The translations under genes and the position numbers were made by a program. A stretch of 64,000 bases of DNA. Source: Melieria omissa (Eukaryota > Arthropoda > Insecta > Diptera > Ulidiidae). Each line of letters starts with the position of its first letter. The first letter of the stretch is position 1. The stretch lies in contig OZ020267.1 of the NCBI GenBank assembly GCA_963971225.1, forward strand, positions 49,175,993 through 49,239,992. The letters are read 5' to 3'. This document shows positions 45,955 through 58,157 of this stretch, one piece after another. The notes below the pieces were generated by a model. It had not been told where the DNA came from. It saw only the letters and a program-made list of their open reading frames with translations, and made no database searches.

Positions 45955-48655
45955 GCGACGAAACCAAACGATTGGCACTGCTTTAAAATTGATATTTTTA
46001 ATGGTATTTTTCTTACTATCCCCATGTGCTTTGAACTACAATAACAAATTTGTTAGTATTTCAGTTAAAAATTTGTTTTAAATTGATTGTACAAGTGGTA
46101 AAATAAATATAGACGAATGCTTAATAAAGGGATTGCGCAAGCACTTAAGAATTTGTGTTTAGTAGCTCAAAAATATGATTTTGATGGCATTGCTGGCGAT
46201 TTCATTGTAGTCACGTATAGTAGTTGACTACACGTAAATAGTTGCCAAGTTGACGCCGTCTTGAAGTTGTGTGGCCGTATCGCTGCCGTCTTGAATGTGT
46301 TCGGACCTTCTTGAATATGATCGTGGTGGAAAACCAAAAGAAATATAAAACAGAAAACCCGAAACAAGCGGTACAGTTTATATTTAATTGTGGCCAGTTT
46401 AAAATGACAATACTGACAGTAAGTGTGAATTAACATTACATTGAATAAAACCCACGTATGGACTCCAAGGTGCATTTTTCTGATAACAAGTGAGTACTAA
46501 GCAAATTATTCGTTTTTCGGTATTTGTTTCGCTAATTCTGCATTTGGTTTGTTTTCTCTTTTACTTTACTTGCCAAATCTATTTCAATCGGTTCTGTTTC
46601 GATTGTTGGAATGAGCGCAACATAATGAAACTGAACCGTTGTTTGTTTTCGTCCTAAAATACGATATGATAAGACAGGATATGATTCGATACGATACGAT
46701 TGGTGACAATTGTTGTCCTGGAGCAAGTCTTGTCAGAGGATCCGCCGGAAAGAAAGACACAGAGCGACCTATCGCACTTATTACACTCTCAAACATTTAA
46801 AACCTGGTCTTTATAACGTTTGGTTTTCAAATCCCACTAAACATTTTCTGATTGTAACACTGCTCAACGTCGATTGGATAGAACTTTTTAAAGAGTTCAG
46901 CAGTTTAATTTATTACCCCTTCTTTTGCAGACATTTTGCTAAGAAGATAAATTCAACGGAGAAGAAAATAGAAGAGCATAGCTTATGTCAAGACTAATTT
47001 AATGGGGCATTAAGTAGATCGAACAACTTTATTTGACTGCATATTGTAATGCAGGAGAACATACAAACACGCGCATGTCTGCGGCTATTACAGATTGTAA
47101 ATGTATCAAAATTTTGCACATTGTCGATTCGTACATAGTCTTTGGGATGCCGGAAGCATGTCAAACGTTTCCAGAATTATTTGCAACATTTCTTTGCGAT
47201 TCGCTCGACTGCAGGCCGTGAGGCAGTCGTGCGCTCCGTGAACGCCAGCGCCGCAGCACAATCGTCCAATCATCCATTAGTGTGTGTCCTTTCGCTTGTA
47301 AGTACACGTACATACATATTTGTACACAGACTCAGCGTGTTTGTAGGCCGCATTATGCTCCTGCGCGGTGCGGTGCCGCCTGCCAGCCTGTCCTGTCTGC
47401 CGGGAAGCGCTTTGATCGGTCATGTGTGCGCCCAGAATGTGCACAATGTGCACAAACATGTGTGACACATGTGATGAGTTGTTGTTGTCAAAATCCTTGC
47501 ACAACCAAGTGCCTAACAAGCAGTGCGCAGTGCTACGATAAGCAAACACGAGTGGACGGCTGACAGGCCAACGTCAACCGGCGAGGCAGACAGACAGGCG
47601 TGAGGCAGGAGGCCAGACGGCTGGGGGGTGCGCGCAGTGCGTTGCAATGTGCCTGGCATGCAAACGCGCGACGCGACGTGCAGATGCATTCAACGGATGG
47701 ACAAAAGTTGCTGGCAAGCGCAGCTGGCGTGACCATTCCACAGTTCACCGTCCACGGACTGCCTCTTGTCCGTCCGTCCGCGCGTCCGTGTGAGCGAGCT
47801 CGGTGATTTGGTTAGTGCTGCTGATGACGTTGGCATTGCTTGATGCTGATGGCGCACGCAAACGGAATCTACTATATTATTCTCTGATTTTTTCGCTCGG
47901 CGCCACTCCTGCTAGTCCAGCTAAGTGACCAAGGAGAGGAGGTGTGCAGCACAGCAAACGCCCCAACCGCTTCGCCGGGTTTTAATTCCACTGTTGCGCA
48001 CTGACAACGCAATTGTGTCCACGTGCTTGTCGTGTCAAATAAACGAAGTTTTAGCACACTTTCAGGTGTGCGAATCGCAACTCAAAGAGCTTCGAAATGT
48101 CCAGAATGGGCATGTCTCATGGCACCATAGCGTTGCTGAATAGAAACTTTCGATGAGTCGACATTTTAAGGATTGAAGGTATGTTCCATAACGATTTGAG
48201 AGGATCAGCGCGATAATTTACGGAATATCCGCTTTGTACAAACTTTGATAGAAAAAGTGCAACGTTTAGTGTTACTTCTGATGAGATGAGTTTTTCATAC
48301 ATGAGGTTATTGTAGAATCAGTTAAAATAAAAATACCTTCATACCAGGACTCGAGGTAATTCGATACACCCATGAAGAAGTAGATATCTAATATTTCGTT
48401 TCAAAAATTCATAGTTAGACCATTTTTAAATGTATGAAAATCTAATAATAATAACTTCTACTTTTTTAATAGAGGTTCTAGAAACTTTGATCACTCGTTA
48501 TCGATTTAAATATTTACCTGATTGATTTACCGACTGCTTATATATATCACAACATCGCCAGGCTAGCGGGAACTAAAAATGGTTGCGAAATTCTGGAATA
48601 AAATTGGTTAATGTTCAGTCTATTTTATTATAAATATTTTCAGAAGTGGTAATAT
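45955..48655. other. Noncoding stretch (2.7 kb), no gene seen
   Basis: A GC-richer island (about 47200-47960) opens frames on both strands without motifs. A GATAC/GATAT-like run lies at about 46660-46700. Small palindromic words (GTGCACAATGTGCAC, 47440-47454) are noted but have no clear role. Confidence 0.4.
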
Positions 48656-48656
48656 A

Positions 48657-49523
48657 GGCTTTTCCAACAAAAGGTGTTATTTTGAATCACCCGCTATTTC
48701 GGTAGCTGTCACTTTTGAAGCTTTTATTCTTTGACATTTGACAAGTAAAAAGTACGCCATTACTAAAAATGGAACGATACACGCTTCAACAACGCATTGA
48801 AATTATTAAAATTCACTACAAAAATGGTGAAAATCTTAATCCGGAATTCCATCGAAAAATCATCTTGACTGATGAGGCCCATTTCCACCTCGGTGGCTAC
48901 GTCAACAAGCAAAATTGTCGCATCTGGGGCTCGGAAAACCCAAGAGTTATTGTTGAGAAGCCTCTCCATCCTCAACGTGTGACTGTTTGGTGCGGTTTAT
49001 GGTCCGGCGGGGTCATTGGACCTTACTTTTTCGAAAATGAGGTTGGATGAACAGTTACGGTGAATGGATTGCGCTATCGAGAGATGATTAATGATTTTTT
49101 ATGTTAACGTTTACTTTCAACAAGACGGCGCTACGTGAAAAGTTTCCGGACCGTGTTATCTCTGGAAGAGGTAATCACAATTGGCCACCGAGATCTTGTG
49201 ATTTAACACTTTGCGACTTCTTCCTATGGGGCCACGTGAAAGATAAGGTGTACGCCAACAGCCCAGCGTCGATTCAAGACCTCAAAGATAGAATTCGTGA
49301 GGCTATTGAGGACATAGGGCAGCCACTTTGCGATTTTGTTATGGAAAATGTCATGAAAAGGATATGGTCCTGTAAGCGTGGTCGTGATGGCCATTTGGCT
49401 GATGTTGTTTTTCATAATTAACGGCATACCTTCCTCTTTATTAAGAAATAAACATCCGATCATTTATCTCAAAAAATGGCATTTTTCTTTGAAAACAAAA
49501 TAACACCTCTTGTTGGAAAACCC
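48657..49523 (+). mobile_element. Deleted mariner-related element (DD41D/rosa-like)
   Basis: Inverted ends of about 29 bp begin GGCTTTTCCAACAA and GGGTTTTCCAACAA, with TA at 48655-48656 and 49524-49525. The + strand transposase starts MERYTLQQRIEIIKIHY (48769), then jumps to the catalytic core: FHRKIILTDEAHFHL, KQNCRIWGSENP and VTVWCGLWSGG. A TGA at 49048 and frame changes follow. The second Asp block (FQQDGAT) is shortened by a deletion, and the third block reads WPPRSCDLTLCDFFLWG. The frame then stays open to VVFHN and a stop at 49421. Residues between the N-terminus and the first Asp are missing. The long stretch before CDFFLW recalls the DD41D rosa group (inference). Inactive. Confidence 0.85.
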
Positions 49524-49525
49524 TA

Positions 49526-50507
49526 TATGTGCACAATTGCTAGAAACACACTTGCAAATTTTACTAGTATGTTAATTGTGTTGTTGTGTTTTGCGCTATT
49601 TGAGGAGGCGCGTTCTTTCTCATCGGTGTCATCCAGTAACCTTTTAGGGAAAATTTGTCAACATTTTTATTGTTAGACGTTTTTGCAGCGCAGTTGGCCC
49701 AGCTAGTGAATACCACCTACAAGCGAGCATTAACAATGAACACATTTGTCAATAACAGGGAAGCCGGTTCGCTGCTCCCACTCCCACTGCTACTTAAAAT
49801 TTTTCGTTGGTGGCAGTTTGGGTTTAGAGGCAACTTGCGTTTTGTACGCCCTGCATGTGCGGACTGCATCCGACGTGGAATGCGACAGAGTGTGCGAAGC
49901 ATGTTTTTGGGGGGCGATGAGTACCCCAAGTGCGTGCCTCAAATGTGCTTTATGCCCAGCTGCTGTTGTCATATTCCAGATACTGTTGCATTGCTCAATG
50001 CTCGCTTCGGCCGCACTGCATTTGCTGCGACGGCAGCTGCTTTCGTGTCAGACATGCCAATAATAGCTTTGACGATATTTAACGTCATTGCGGCACTTGC
50101 CAGCGACTGCAAGCACAGCATCACGGCTGGGCGGCCGCCGCTGCTGTGCTGCGAATAATGGTGCGCGGCGTCGTTCTCGTTGACTCCTCATAGACATGTG
50201 ATTCCATCCAACATGCTACGACTCGTGCTGCATGACGGCAAGCTGCACTTGACTGTTGGACGCACTCGTCGCTGTGTCGAACGCGCTTGTTCGGGTTCTA
50301 CTTCATTGGCGGCTGATTGCTGCCGTTTCGCATTCGGTGCTTGTGGGAATTTATGCAGCGTATAGCTCATGCTTTCGATTGCCAAGGAGCAGTGCGATTT
50401 TGTGTATATTTCAATAAATGATTCAGCTGGTTTTCGCGAAATTTGCGAACAGTTAGAACAAAGCAAATTCGCTGCATTGTCCGGAACGATTGGGCGATAT
50501 TTTGGGG
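49526..50507. other. Noncoding stretch, no gene seen
   Basis: A GC-richer area (about 49680-50370) with overlapping open frames on both strands (longest 167 codons, +). No domain, signal-peptide/donor structure or repeat was recognised. Confidence 0.4.
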
Positions 50508-50511
50508 TTAA

Positions 50512-50999
50512 CCCATTCGCTACAGGTTTTTACTTGGGAAAGTAAAAATTTTAAATTTTACGTCTTAAACTTCTATGTGGTTATATTACCAACATTCCAT
50601 TAAACAATTTTAATTTTTATACTCGGACCCTGTATTTTAGAGTGTTTTTCTATAAGAGCAACCGCATCGTTGTGGCTGTAATAATTACTTAAACACTAAA
50701 TTTTGTACATATATCGAAAATTTGAATATTTCTTCATTTACTTCAACCAAAATTAAAACAAAAAAAGTATCTAAATTGAAAGAAAACGTCAAATAAAAAA
50801 GTTATCTAAAGTTAAATGCTTCTTCTTCCTTTACTATGTCAAGATATACTATTAAACTTTAACTTTAACTCAGTTTATTAATTTCGTATTTTTCCTAAAT
50901 CTTCAAGCTATTCTAAAGACCAACAAAAAAATCTATTCGTGCAACCATAGAGGATGCAGACGTCCACAAAGTCGATATGGCAACAAAATAGCGAAAGGG
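50512..50999. mobile_element. piggyBac-like MITE
   Basis: TTAA (50508-50511) precedes CCCATTCGCTA, and TAGCGAAAGGG is followed by TTAC (51000-51003), a one-base departure from TTAA. Inverted ends of about 11 bp with one mismatch, 488 bp, no coding content. The ends resemble those of 45709-45950. Confidence 0.55.
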
Positions 51000-51003
51000 T
51001 TAC

Positions 51004-54000
51004 GGTTCTGCGAAAGTTGAAAAGTTAGTGACACAATACCCACATAAAATAAAGTTCGTAAAATCGGCTGCTGACTATGACTGATTCATTATTCAACTAG
51101 TGTGTCAGCATTGAAAAGAACTTCGCTGTCTTCGATGTCAACATTTTGTTTTGAATTTCTATTTTCTGTGAGAATTGAAAATTTGAGCACTTTCAATCTG
51201 TTATGCATCACAATTCAATAACAGATGATTAAAAAATCTACATTCAGTGTGGCTTTTGAAAATTTAAATAGAAATCATTAAAATATTGTAGTGCTTTTAA
51301 AATTTAGTATACTATACATTAATCGCATTAAATTCATGTTTTTTTTTAATTAGAACTTTATTTGAAGTGTAAAATTGGATTTTGTTTAATTATCGAGGTT
51401 ATTCATGGAAGTCGGAGGCAAATTGCTGTAGTTATTGTCTTGTCCACCGTTTTCGTAAATTTTATTTTGGGAACAAGGGTTTTAAAATTTCATATCGTGT
51501 TTAAAAACCATTTAAGTGAATTGAAAAATTATGAAAAGTGTGGGAAGGTCGAAACCGAACTGCACTTCGGCGTTCCTTGAACACTTATCATCATAAGCCT
51601 TTTTCAACAACTTTCTTGTGAACGCTTTGTAAAAATTTCCTTGAAATAAAAGTTGTGATGCACTTCTGCAGTGGACTGATTCAACCAGCTGTACACAACT
51701 TGGTGGACAGATCGCATTCGTGTTTGACAAAGTAGCGATTAACAACAATACTACGATAGAACTGCTACTAGGTTTGTACGGTAAGTTGTTCAGTAAACAA
51801 ATCAATTAAAATAATAAACTATATCTATTATTTGAAGTTATTATTGTTAATCCGTCCATTTCGCGCCAAACCAAACGTGATACAAAAACTCGAATTCTCT
51901 CCCTAAAATCTTTTTCCCCCCAAGTCAGATCAGTTTTGAAATAAGCTACAGGTTAATAAAAATATCACCAAACCTGCAAATTCCGCAAAGCTTTAGGTCC
52001 TCGCACATAAAAATTGCCAACACAAAGCTGCGCACAAACACTTTTTCCGTCCCCTTTTTTCCAATGCAACAGAGCCAAGAATTTGTTTTATTTTAATTGT
52101 AACATTATGGGACATAGAAATATGGGCACTGCTATCGCTGTTTTATCAGCTCTTTATTGTCGACCGGTTGCCAGCCAATCCAATTAACTGTGAACACTGA
52201 CCTATAAAGATGCTTTTCATTGGGTTCTGCAATCGGCATGTAAGCGGCACAGCAAAGAGCTATTCGAAGAGCTAGTCGAAAGAGAAGGCCCAGGCACTGT
52301 GTTATGCTGTGTTCCCTTCGCAGTGGCTTTTCAGGGTCAAAAGCTGTGTTTGCAGCTGCAACTCACAGAATACAAGTGAGTTGGCCACTGTTGGCCATGT
52401 TAAGTAAAAGTTGCCACCGCGAACTGTATAAGAGAGACATTATCCTTGCCGTCACTTCGGGTCTGGGCGATTCTCTTCGGCTGGTTTCCTTGCAATAGTG
52501 CTTTCTCTTGCGTGTGTGCGCGAGCAAACTTCGTTGGATGCTGTACGAGCAAGTGGAGAGCGTCCTGTTTTCGAAGAGAAAATGTCCTCGAAAGGATATT
52601 TTTGGCTTCATTGTTCGTATTGCGCGGGTATTTTCGACTCCGCGACGGCCAGCAGTGTCAGTCCTAACGCGAAACAGAAGCAAGACGGTTGTGTGCGACG
52701 CGTGGACGCGCCAACGTCCAAAGACAAAAGTTAAAGAAAGTGCCCAACGTGTTGCAACCCATCGAGGGGGAAATGTGCCCTCAACACATTTTCGAGTTAG
52801 AATATATACGCGCTGTCTTCATTTTCGCCGCACGCGACGGCTAAGCCAAGAGTGGTGTAAATTAGTTCGTGAATTCCAGTCGGTGGGTAAGCGCCTGCAC
52901 GCACTCTGGATTACCGCAGCAGTGCTTTATCCACACTGGAACACTCGTTGCGAATTTAACGGCCTGTCGCCCACGGCACAGTCGCAGTCAGCGTGACAGA
53001 CGCACGCCTCGAATTGTGCCCCGTTCGCGTTAGCGCTTGCGAAAGTGCTACTTTGTGATAGTAATTAAATTCTCGTCACTAGTTCTGTAAGTAAACGAGC
53101 CGAAAAGAATTCAATTAGCGGGAGTGTCACCCGACGCATCACGCGGCTTTTAACTGCGGCTTTTGAGGCGAATCACACGCAGCAAACGCATGGCGCGCGC
53201 GCCCATTACATCGGATGTCGTGTTGGATTGAACAAGTGAAACATTTATTTCGCCGATTAAACATAATCTTGTGAAGTGCAACGCACACAGAAACCACTTA
53301 ATCGTCATTGAAAAAAAAAAACCGAAAATATTAAAAATATCAATTTAACTTGTCAACGCTTCGCGGTTGGCAATATTTCGCTCGCTCTCAATGCTCTGAT
53401 CATGGATTAACGGAGCATATTATATTTCGATAAAGTCAAACAAGAGTTTCAATATTTTCACAAAATTTTGTGTTTCTTTTTGAGAAATAATTTGACTTTT
53501 TGAAAGCGCCAGACAGTATTCACGGATTAGTTACATTTCCAGATTAGTGGAAACTCAATAAATTTAATTATATTGAAATTCAGTTACCTTCGACTCTTTC
53601 CAAATATGTTAAAGATAGCGATGTTCTAAACTATGTTTTTTAATCAGAGCAAACATACTTTCTGAAATTTCGCAAAAGCCATCCCAAACTCGGAAAATTC
53701 ATCATCTGAATGTGTTTTAGGAAAACGACTGTTAGGTTCTTGTCATTTGTCCTGAATTTAAATGTAAAATGATTTTTTGCGATTTTAGAAAATACTTCCA
53801 GTGGGTCTCATACAAATTTCCTGTAAATGAATGTAATTCAGTAGGGATTTCATTTTAATGGGCACAAGTTTTGGTTACATTTTGCATTTAAAAAGTTTTA
53901 AAAAATTTTGAAATTGTAGGTGAACGTAACCTAACACCAGCACACGCTACTCATGCAAAAATAGTTAGTAATAGAAATAGTTGAGTATTATAAAAAGAAC

Positions 54001-56107
54001 AACACATATCGCCGTCGGCTATAAAGAAAATCCAACCATTTTCTATTTTTGGAAAGTTTCATTGGCTTGCACAATAAATTGTTGCATGCATAGTTGAATG
54101 CAAGCAATTAGTTGGAAGAGAACTGTTGCGCTGCTTCGCTATCAAGGAGCTGCACTCCCAAGATGGATTAACATCAAAGAACTTGAGATCATGTTCGGTA
54201 AAACGACACTGCTGAGTTTTTAATTAAGACTCTACGCTTTCAATTCGTACACAACACAACAACAAAGAGTAGCACAGTGCAGACGCGCTATCGCCTTATC
54301 GGCCGGCCAGTGTTGACAACGCGAACCGCATTTGTGCCCACAAGCACCAAACCGGGCGCGCCACACCCGCCGAGCTTGTGTTGCTGAGCGGAATTAATTG
54401 TTAACTCTCGGCATGATTGATGTTATTTCTTGGCCGCAGCACGCAATTCAGTAGCGTTGTCGCCGCCGTTGTTGCGTAACTGTTTCAAGTGTCGAGTGCA
54501 GATAAGCGCGGTTCGACGCGTCCGGCATGGATTGTTCGCGGTAAGCAGCCGCTGATGTTGGCTGAGTAGAAGTGACAGGAACAGACCAAAGCTTACGCCT
54601 TACATTCTCTGCGAGGAGTAGTTTACACGAACTGACGACGGCAAATGTCCACTTAAATGCAATCAGTTGGGTTGTTGATGCGAAATTCCGCCGCGTCTTC
54701 CCTTAGGCAACTGGTGACGTGATAACTCTGCGCCAAGTTTGGTAGTGATTATTTATTATATGTACATATGTACTGCACATATAAAAGTTTTAAAGGCGGT
54801 AGCTTGCATTTGTTTCCGATAATAGAAAACAACGTTAGACAATAATTTTCTTTCCAAGAAATTTGAATCATATTTTTAAAGCAGTGAAAAAAATAGAACC
54901 CTTTTTACATACTTTCCCATACATTGTTTGTGTAATGGCCCTTGCCATTTCAAAGTTCCTATCTGTGGCATTGAGCAGTTATAACCTTTGCTAGTCACTG
55001 ACTCAAAAGATTAACTTGGCGACCGGACATGAAATAATGTTTGATGTTTTCTATTCATCCCAGAGCACTTTGTATGCGTGTTGACACGTTCGGCTGACAC
55101 GAACTACCAATCAATAGCAAAAACACAACAAACACCTTTCCAATTTCCTGCGAAGTTTCTCCTTCCATTACACTTTACTATGTTGGCTGCAAATAATCCG
55201 ATTATTGGCGACTATAAAAGCGAAAAATCAAAATTCCATGGGCGACCAGCTTGCAATGGAAACAAAGAAACATTGTAAGAACTTTTCAACTTTTGCACAT
55301 CAATTTTTTTTTAATAACTGAAATGAAATGTGCTATGCAAACTTTGTTTTGTAAGCATTTAATGTCAGGGGGGGTGGGGGCATTTGTTTTGGCACAAAGG
55401 CGGGTTGACCGCGGTCGAGGTGGGGACGCAGAAGACAAGCTCTGAAAATTGCTGAAAACCCCACATTCGGTTGCTGGTTCGCCGATTTATGTTTGCGCAC
55501 ACCCAATTATGTTTTCTTGGTCCAGTGAAAAAGTGAAAGGGAATTACAGAGTGCACAAAGAATAAGCTAAAAGAAAGAAAGAAAGAAAGAATAAGCTAAA
55601 AGCAAAGTGAAAAATTAAATCGCAAAGAGTGCGCAGTACAAAGAAGTGAAAAGCACATCGGCCGAGCACATGCTGACATGTACTCGCAGTTGTTGGCCAT
55701 GTTAACCACCGCCACCACTGGCAGCGTAGCGGTGAAGTGTGTCCTCGGCGTATTCAGTTTGCTCAGTGGTGTGCAGCGAAGCAAAGTGTCAATTGGCAAC
55801 GCATTGGCGCCGCAGCGGGCGTTCAGCTGAAACGGCAACAACAGCAGCAACTAACCACCGCCACTCCGACGACTGCACCCGCACCCACGCGCTCGCGTAT
55901 ACGCGCCGCGGTCGCGCCTCCCGGTCCGAATTGTTTATACAACATTTGGAAAATCCGGTTTTGATGTTAACCCTCGTCCGCGCCACGCCAGCGAATCGTT
56001 CCGTAGGCGTTGCCACCGCTGTTGCTGCTCGTGGCGGTAGTGTTGCTCGCGGCGTAAATTATTGATGCTCGAATTGTAAAAACCAAAACCAAAATCAAAA
56101 AATCGAA
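51004..56107. other. Noncoding stretch (5 kb); right part may hold the 5' UTR of the exon at 56108
   Basis: GC-richer islands at about 52250-53230 and 54240-54730 carry motif-free frames (one of 162 codons at 52508). A GAAA microsatellite (about 55571-55590) sits between two AATAAGCTAAAAG copies. 55620-56107 is GC-rich with initiator-like TCAGT words near 55757 and 55766, as expected upstream of a first exon; no TATA box is clear. Confidence 0.4.
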
Positions 56108-56279
56108 ATGACAGTGAGCTTCGGTCGGCGGATGCAATTTCACCGACATCCGCCCCCTTACAAGCAGTACATGACCGCGACTACGATGAATTATTCAAAA
56201 GCGAAAATTTTAATTCTTTTATCGCTTTGCATATTCAGAGCGGCTCATACAGAAATCATTTTGCGGGTTGATCCTTTGG
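56108..56279 (+). CDS. Candidate first coding exon with signal peptide (gene unidentified)
   Basis: ATG in context TCGAAATGA opens 57 codons beginning MTVSFGRRMQF. A polar, His/Pro-rich stretch is followed by a hydrophobic core (KAKILILLSLCIF, about residues 31-43), then RAAHTEI, a plausible signal-peptidase site, and ILRVDPL. The frame meets G|GTAAGC at 56279/56280, a good splice donor, again in phase 1. An internal ATG 27 codons in (MNYSKAKI) would give a more compact signal peptide and may be the true start. Strand, donor class and phase equal those of 10875-10983. The downstream exons are not recognisable before 64000, so the protein is unknown. Confidence 0.5.
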
Positions 56280-56725
56280 GTAAGCATAAAAAACCAAAGG
56301 CTTTTTAATTTCAAAATTAAGCACGCGTTTACCATAGGGCATGGTAATCGTTATATATGTACGTGTGTATACAAGTGTGGCTGGATGTACATATGTGCGT
56401 ATTACATGGTTGTATGTTTATTACATGTACATACGTGTAAAGACATTGACATGCCCGGATATTTTTTTGCCGCCATTTTGCGTACTTGTACATACAAATA
56501 AACTTGTACCATTTTTATTATATTGTAAATGTTTTCATCACACTGAACACAACGTTTCAGGCTTTCAGTTCCCACTGAACGATGAGTCAAGATTAGACTA
56601 CACAAATTTTCCAAGTTTCAGTTCAATTCAATTTCAGCTTCAATTTTTTCAATTTTCAGTTCAGAAAATTAAATGAACAATAATATAAATTTTTCTATGA
56701 AGTTGAAAAGTATCAACATGAAATA
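56280..56725 (+). other. Presumed intron sequence, no gene seen
   Basis: Follows the GTAAGC donor. AT-rich with CATA/TGTA words and no coding signal. Confidence 0.4.
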
Positions 56726-56728
56726 TTA

Positions 56729-57605
56729 CACCGTGCGACAGCATTTTTCACACTGGCAAAAATCCATATACTGCGTACTCAGTTTTTCATTTCTACATCC
56801 TTTTAAAAGGACTTCAAAATTTTGAAGGGGATAAAAAATAAAAAAAGATAAAAAATACTTAACCTAGTTAGAATATGGCGATATGTATATCAGATGAAAG
56901 AGGAAAGGCTCAAGAATTTAAATAAAATGGATTTTTTATCTATTTGTAAAAAAAGGATATGAAAAAGGTCCTTTGAAAATTTTAATCTTTTATATCCTTG
57001 AAAATTTATAACGAATTTTCTTGAAAAGTAAGTATGTTGGAACACAAAATCTCCTTGGTCACGTGTCAAAATTGCTCTAACTTTATTGGTTCGAAAGTTA
57101 TTAAAAAAAGGCGGAAGCTGCAAGTCTAATGAAGTACAAAAATTATAATTTATTTGCGTATCAGAATTTTAAATAATACAAAAGACACAAAATCAATGAA
57201 GCGAGAATAATGAAAGTTTGACACGTGATCAAGGAGATTTTGGGTTTAACATACTTACTTTTCAAGAAAATTCTATGTAAATTTTCATGGATATAAAGGA
57301 TTAAAATTTTCAAAGGACCTTTTTCATATCCTTTTTTTACAAATAGATAAACAATTAATTTTATTTAAATTCTTGATCTCTTCCTCTTTCATCTGATATA
57401 CATATCGCTATATTCTAACTAGGTTAAGTATTTTTTATCTTTTTTTATTTTTTATCCCCTTCAAAATTTTGAAGTCCTTTTAAAAGGACAAAGGATGTAG
57501 AAATGAAAAACTGAGTACGCAGTATTACTATGTTTGGTCTCTAGTTTCACGTCCATATGGATTTTTTCCAGTGTGAAAAAATGTTTTCATTTTTGTCGCA
57601 CGGTG
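56729..57605. mobile_element. CAC-ended foldback element, second family
   Basis: Two inverted arms of about 400 bp both start CACCGTGCGACA and are flanked by TTA (56726-56728, 57606-57608). The arms share TACTGCGTACTCAGTTTTTC and AAGGACTTCAAAATTTTGAA blocks and differ mainly by indels. Near the middle, AAAAGGATATGAAAAAGGTC and ATATCCTTGAAAATTTATAA recall the centre of the 22749/27766 family, so the two families are probably related. Chapaev3/CMC is the best guess from CAC ends and TWA flanks. No transposase. Confidence 0.82.
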
Positions 57606-57608
57606 TTA

Positions 57609-58153
57609 GAAAGGACGCGAGTCAAAAACTGGGTCTTTAAAAGTTTTCGCTTGATTTGTTAATCTATATAGAAATCAAGTTCCAAAACGACGATAACCAG
57701 CCCAAACTCAGAATATTCCTTCAATATTTCTTACGCTGCGCCTTGTCGCAACTGATATAATGCTTGTCGTGTATTTTTAAAGACACTCACTTCATTTCTT
57801 GCTCATTATTTATTTATTACTAGTTAATTCACGCAGCTTCGGTCACGACGATGTTTTAATTAACTTCTTTAAGGAATCTGAAAATGCATATAAAAATACC
57901 AAACAATCACGTCATTAGGTCACCAATGCAATTCAGCAAAAGGGTATCGAGTTACACCTGACCCAATAGCCCATATCCATTCAGTTGCAATTCACGCGGT
58001 ACCCATTGACCCACATTTGGGGATTCGTGGTGACACCAAAGACAAATAACAATAGTTTAACAACAATAGTTTAATTGTCTTTAGTGACACCGTACTCGTA
58101 AGTTGCCGCGATCAGCATTAACATTTGACGTAGCCTAAGACAACTAGTACTAG
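57609..58153. other. Noncoding stretch, no gene seen
   Basis: Mixed AT-rich DNA without motifs. Confidence 0.5.
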
Positions 58154-58157
58154 TTAA

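Noticed and set aside
49655..50158. 167-codon + strand open frame
   Set aside because: No family motif, and frames are open on the other strand too. Composition effect more likely than a gene.
52508..52996. 162-codon basic open frame
   Set aside because: Arg/Ser/Thr-rich without domains; neighbouring frames are also open. Could be untranslated exon sequence but not a supported gene.
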